Source: Winogradskyella forsetii (lineage in GTDB: Bacteria > Bacteroidota > Bacteroidia > Flavobacteriales > Flavobacteriaceae). Taken from it: a DNA stretch of 64,000 nt. The notes under the pieces were generated by a model. It saw nothing but the letters and a program-made list of their open reading frames with translations. It had not been told where the DNA came from and did not search any database. Location of the stretch: NCBI RefSeq assembly GCF_013394595.1, contig NZ_CP053348.1, positions 1,612,001 through 1,676,000 of the forward strand, written 5' to 3'. Below, piece by piece: positions 62,327 to 64,000 of the stretch. How positions within the stretch are numbered: the stretch's first letter is position 1; each line of letters starts with the position of its first letter. The position numbers and the translations under genes are program-made.

Positions 62327-63280
62327 TTATTTTCTTTTCAGTACTTTTTTAACAGCTTTAATAATCGCTTCACTATTTAAGCCATACTTATCCATCAGCT
62401 GTGCTGGAGTTCCTGATTCACCAAAAGTGTCATTGGTAGCCACAAATTCTTGAGGAGTTGGTTGGTGTTTCGCTAAAACCCTAGCTATACTTTCTCCAAG
62501 TCCTCCTAAATAATTGTGTTCCTCGGCTGTAACAACACAGCCTGTTTTGGCAACGGATTCTAAAATAGCGTTATCATCTAAAGGTTTTATGGTATGAATG
62601 TTTATCACTTCAGCAGAAATACCAGCTTCATTTAAGGCTTTTGAAGCTTCTAAAGCTTCCCACACTAAATGACCTGTTGCTATAATAGTAACGTCAGTAC
62701 CCTCCGTAAATTTAAGGGCTTTTCCTATTTCAAATTTTTGATCTGAAGGTGTAAAAATTGGAACAGAAGGACGACCAAATCTTAAATAAACGGGGCCGTC
62801 GTGTTCTGCAATAGCTATCGTTGCTGCTTTGGTCTGGTTATAATCACAAGGATTTATAACCACCATGCCTGGCAACATTTTCATTAATCCGATATCTTCT
62901 AAAATTTGATGTGTCGCGCCATCCTCACCTAAAGTCAAACCAGCGTGCGACGCACATATTTTTACATTCTTACCAGAGTAGGCAATAGATTGACGAATTT
63001 GATCATAAACCCTTCCTGTAGAGAAATTAGCAAAGGTTCCTGTAAACGGGATTTTTCCGCCAATAGTTAAACCAGCCGCAATGCCCATCATGTTGGCCTC
63101 TGCGATACCGACTTGGAAAAAACGCTCGGGATTTTCGTCTATGAATTCTTTCATTTTTAAAGACCCAATTAAGTCTGCGCATAAGGCAACCACATTAGGG
63201 TTTGTGCGGCCTAATTCTGCTAAACCTGCACCAAAGCCACTTCTAGTATCTTTCTTTTCTGTATATGTGTATGTTTTCAT
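62327..63280 (-). CDS. Transketolase, C-terminal subunit
   Basis: A 317-residue protein with the pyrimidine-binding and C-terminal domains of transketolase (RSGFGAGLAELGRTNPNVVA, GIAEANMMGIAAGLTIGGKI with the catalytic Glu, THQILEDIGLMKMLPGMVVI, VYLRFGRPSVP). With the N-terminal subunit it transfers two-carbon units in the pentose phosphate pathway. I chose the ATG at 63280 (MKTYTYTEKKD). The two subunits are separated by 105 bp with two small hairpins. Confidence 0.92.
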   Translation of the reverse strand: MKTYTYTEKKDTRSGFGAGLAELGRTNPNVVALCADLIGSLKMKEFIDENPERFFQVGIAEANMMGIAAGLTIGGKIPFTGTFANFSTGRVYDQIRQSIAYSGKNVKICASHAGLTLGEDGATHQILEDIGLMKMLPGMVVINPCDYNQTKAATIAIAEHDGPVYLRFGRPSVPIFTPSDQKFEIGKALKFTEGTDVTIIATGHLVWEALEASKALNEAGISAEVINIHTIKPLDDNAILESVAKTGCVVTAEEHNYLGGLGESIARVLAKHQPTPQEFVATNDTFGESGTPAQLMDKYGLNSEAIIKAVKKVLKRK

Positions 63281-63284
63281 AAGC

Positions 63285-63384
63285 CTACCCAACCCTTCCA
63301 GAGGAAGGGCTTTAAAAGGGTTATATTTTTAGTTGTTTTTTTTCATCATTTAGGTCCTTCCCTTGGGGAAGGATTTAGGATGGG
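63285..63384 (-). repeat. Two intergenic hairpin repeats between the transketolase subunits
   Basis: AACCCTTCC/GGAAGGGCTT-like (63290-63311) and GTCCTTCCC/GGGGAAGGATT-like (63353-63374) hairpins. They resemble the short CCTTCCC-type intergenic repeats that recur in flavobacterial genomes. Confidence 0.5.
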
Positions 63385-63385
63385 A

Positions 63386-64000
63386 TTAATAGTCTCCTAA
63401 AGTTTCAGCATTTTGATCTAATCCAATAGCTAATTGCTCGTCATTTGGCGCTTTTCCATGCCAAGCATGTGTGTGCATCATAAAATCCACACCATTACCC
63501 ATTATGGAATGTAGCAAAACACAAACAGGCTTTCCTTTTCCGGTCAGCGACTTTGCTTCTTTCATTCCTTTAAGAATTGCCTCTATATCATTACCTTTTT
63601 CAATGTCTAAAACGGTCCAACCAAAAGCTTCAAATTTCGCCCTTAGACTTCCCATTGGTAGAACATCGTCTGTAGAACCATCAATCTGTTGTTGGTTTAA
63701 ATCTACGGTGGAAATCAAATTATCAACTTTTTTAGCCGAAGCATACATAATGGCTTCCCAATTCTGTCCTTCTTGTAATTCGCCATCGCCATGAAGACTA
63801 TAGATTAAATGGTCATCATTATTCAATTTCTTAGCTTGGGCAGCGCCAATGGCAACAGACATTCCCTGTCCTAAGGAACCAGAAGCAATTCTTATACCTG
63901 GTAGACCTTCATGTGTTGTTGGATGACCTTGTAATCGTGAATCAATTAACCTAAACGTGTTGAGTTCTTCCACAGGAAAATATCCAGATCGTGCCAACAC
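63386..64000 (-). CDS. Transketolase, N-terminal subunit, 5' end outside window
   Basis: 204 residues are visible and the frame is open to the window edge, so the start lies beyond 64000. It carries the thiamine diphosphate-binding half: GIRIASGSLGQGMSVAIGAA, LHGDGELQEGQNWEAIMYAS and VDLNQQQIDG. It pairs with the C-terminal subunit downstream in the same operon. Confidence 0.93.
   Translation of the reverse strand: MLARSGYFPVEELNTFRLIDSRLQGHPTTHEGLPGIRIASGSLGQGMSVAIGAAQAKKLNNDDHLIYSLHGDGELQEGQNWEAIMYASAKKVDNLISTVDLNQQQIDGSTDDVLPMGSLRAKFEAFGWTVLDIEKGNDIEAILKGMKEAKSLTGKGKPVCVLLHSIMGNGVDFMMHTHAWHGKAPNDEQLAIGLDQNAETLGDY

Overview
The window is AT-rich chromosomal DNA from a member of the Bacteroidota, almost certainly a marine-type Flavobacteriaceae. 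The evidence is two large proteins with type B sorting domains of the type IX secretion system, promoters of the form TTG-N19-TAnnTTTG, carotenoid genes in the order carH-crtI-crtB-crtZ, an ISAon1-type insertion sequence, and flavobacterial small protein families such as Lacal_2735 and DUF2805. Genus cannot be fixed from the sequence.

Layout. 0-5.3 kb: two convergent T9SS type B cell-surface proteins, one cut by the window edge and one with six 67-residue repeats. 5.5-19.7 kb: a light and photo-oxidative stress region on the minus strand. It has four photolyase/cryptochrome paralogues, a DUF2256 micro-gene, folE, a flavin reductase, tspO, a glutathione peroxidase, a UbiB-like kinase and a TetR regulator, arranged mainly as two operons. 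Both operon promoters carry the same 30-bp imperfect palindrome. 19.9-26.4 kb: a DUF2911 protein, then a PIG-L deacetylase / 39-aa membrane peptide / Na+:solute symporter / Gfo-Idh oxidoreductase operon.

26.5-46.6 kb is the most unusual part. From about 28.3 to 46.6 kb there are 18 copies of a 125-190 bp imperfect-palindrome repeat. They separate short inserts whose genes are all on the minus strand, mostly hypothetical proteins, small lipoproteins or membrane proteins, plus a Fic protein, a metallo-beta-lactamase-fold protein, a YwqK/MORN-like lipoprotein and a HEPN-like protein. Each well-preserved insert begins and ends with its own 8-13 nt complementary sequence next to the shared AAC...GTT repeat ends. 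One non-coding insert is present twice, and each copy carries the same left-hand repeat. An IS110-family element has landed inside one repeat end, and its putative bridge RNA contains six-mers matching both flanks. This is the logic of an integron cassette array (a cluster of attC-like sites without an integrase in view), but the sites are longer than usual and do not follow the canonical GTTRRRY core. The low-coordinate end is degenerate, as expected for the oldest cassettes.

47.0-49.2 kb: a tRNA-His whose 3' end plus terminator is duplicated as a 116-bp tandem array, interrupted by a precisely delimited ISAon1-like element (1419 bp, 8-bp target duplication). 49.3-53.9 kb: aconitase, a Crp/Fnr regulator, a two-domain lipoprotein and a TlpA-like thioredoxin. 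54.0-57.7 kb: carotenoid operon crtZ-crtB-crtI led by a MerR/B12 regulator with intact CarH photosensor motifs. 57.9-64 kb: tRNA-Leu and tRNA-Lys, aroK, a PRTase, a TPMT-like methyltransferase, an S4 protein, an FKBP-like lipoprotein, an outer-membrane barrel and a split transketolase running off the window.

Working together: CarH, carotenoids, four flavin photoenzymes, pterin and reduced-flavin supply and peroxide defence make a coherent sunlight-protection module. The 28-46 kb array is an independent accessory gene-capture region.
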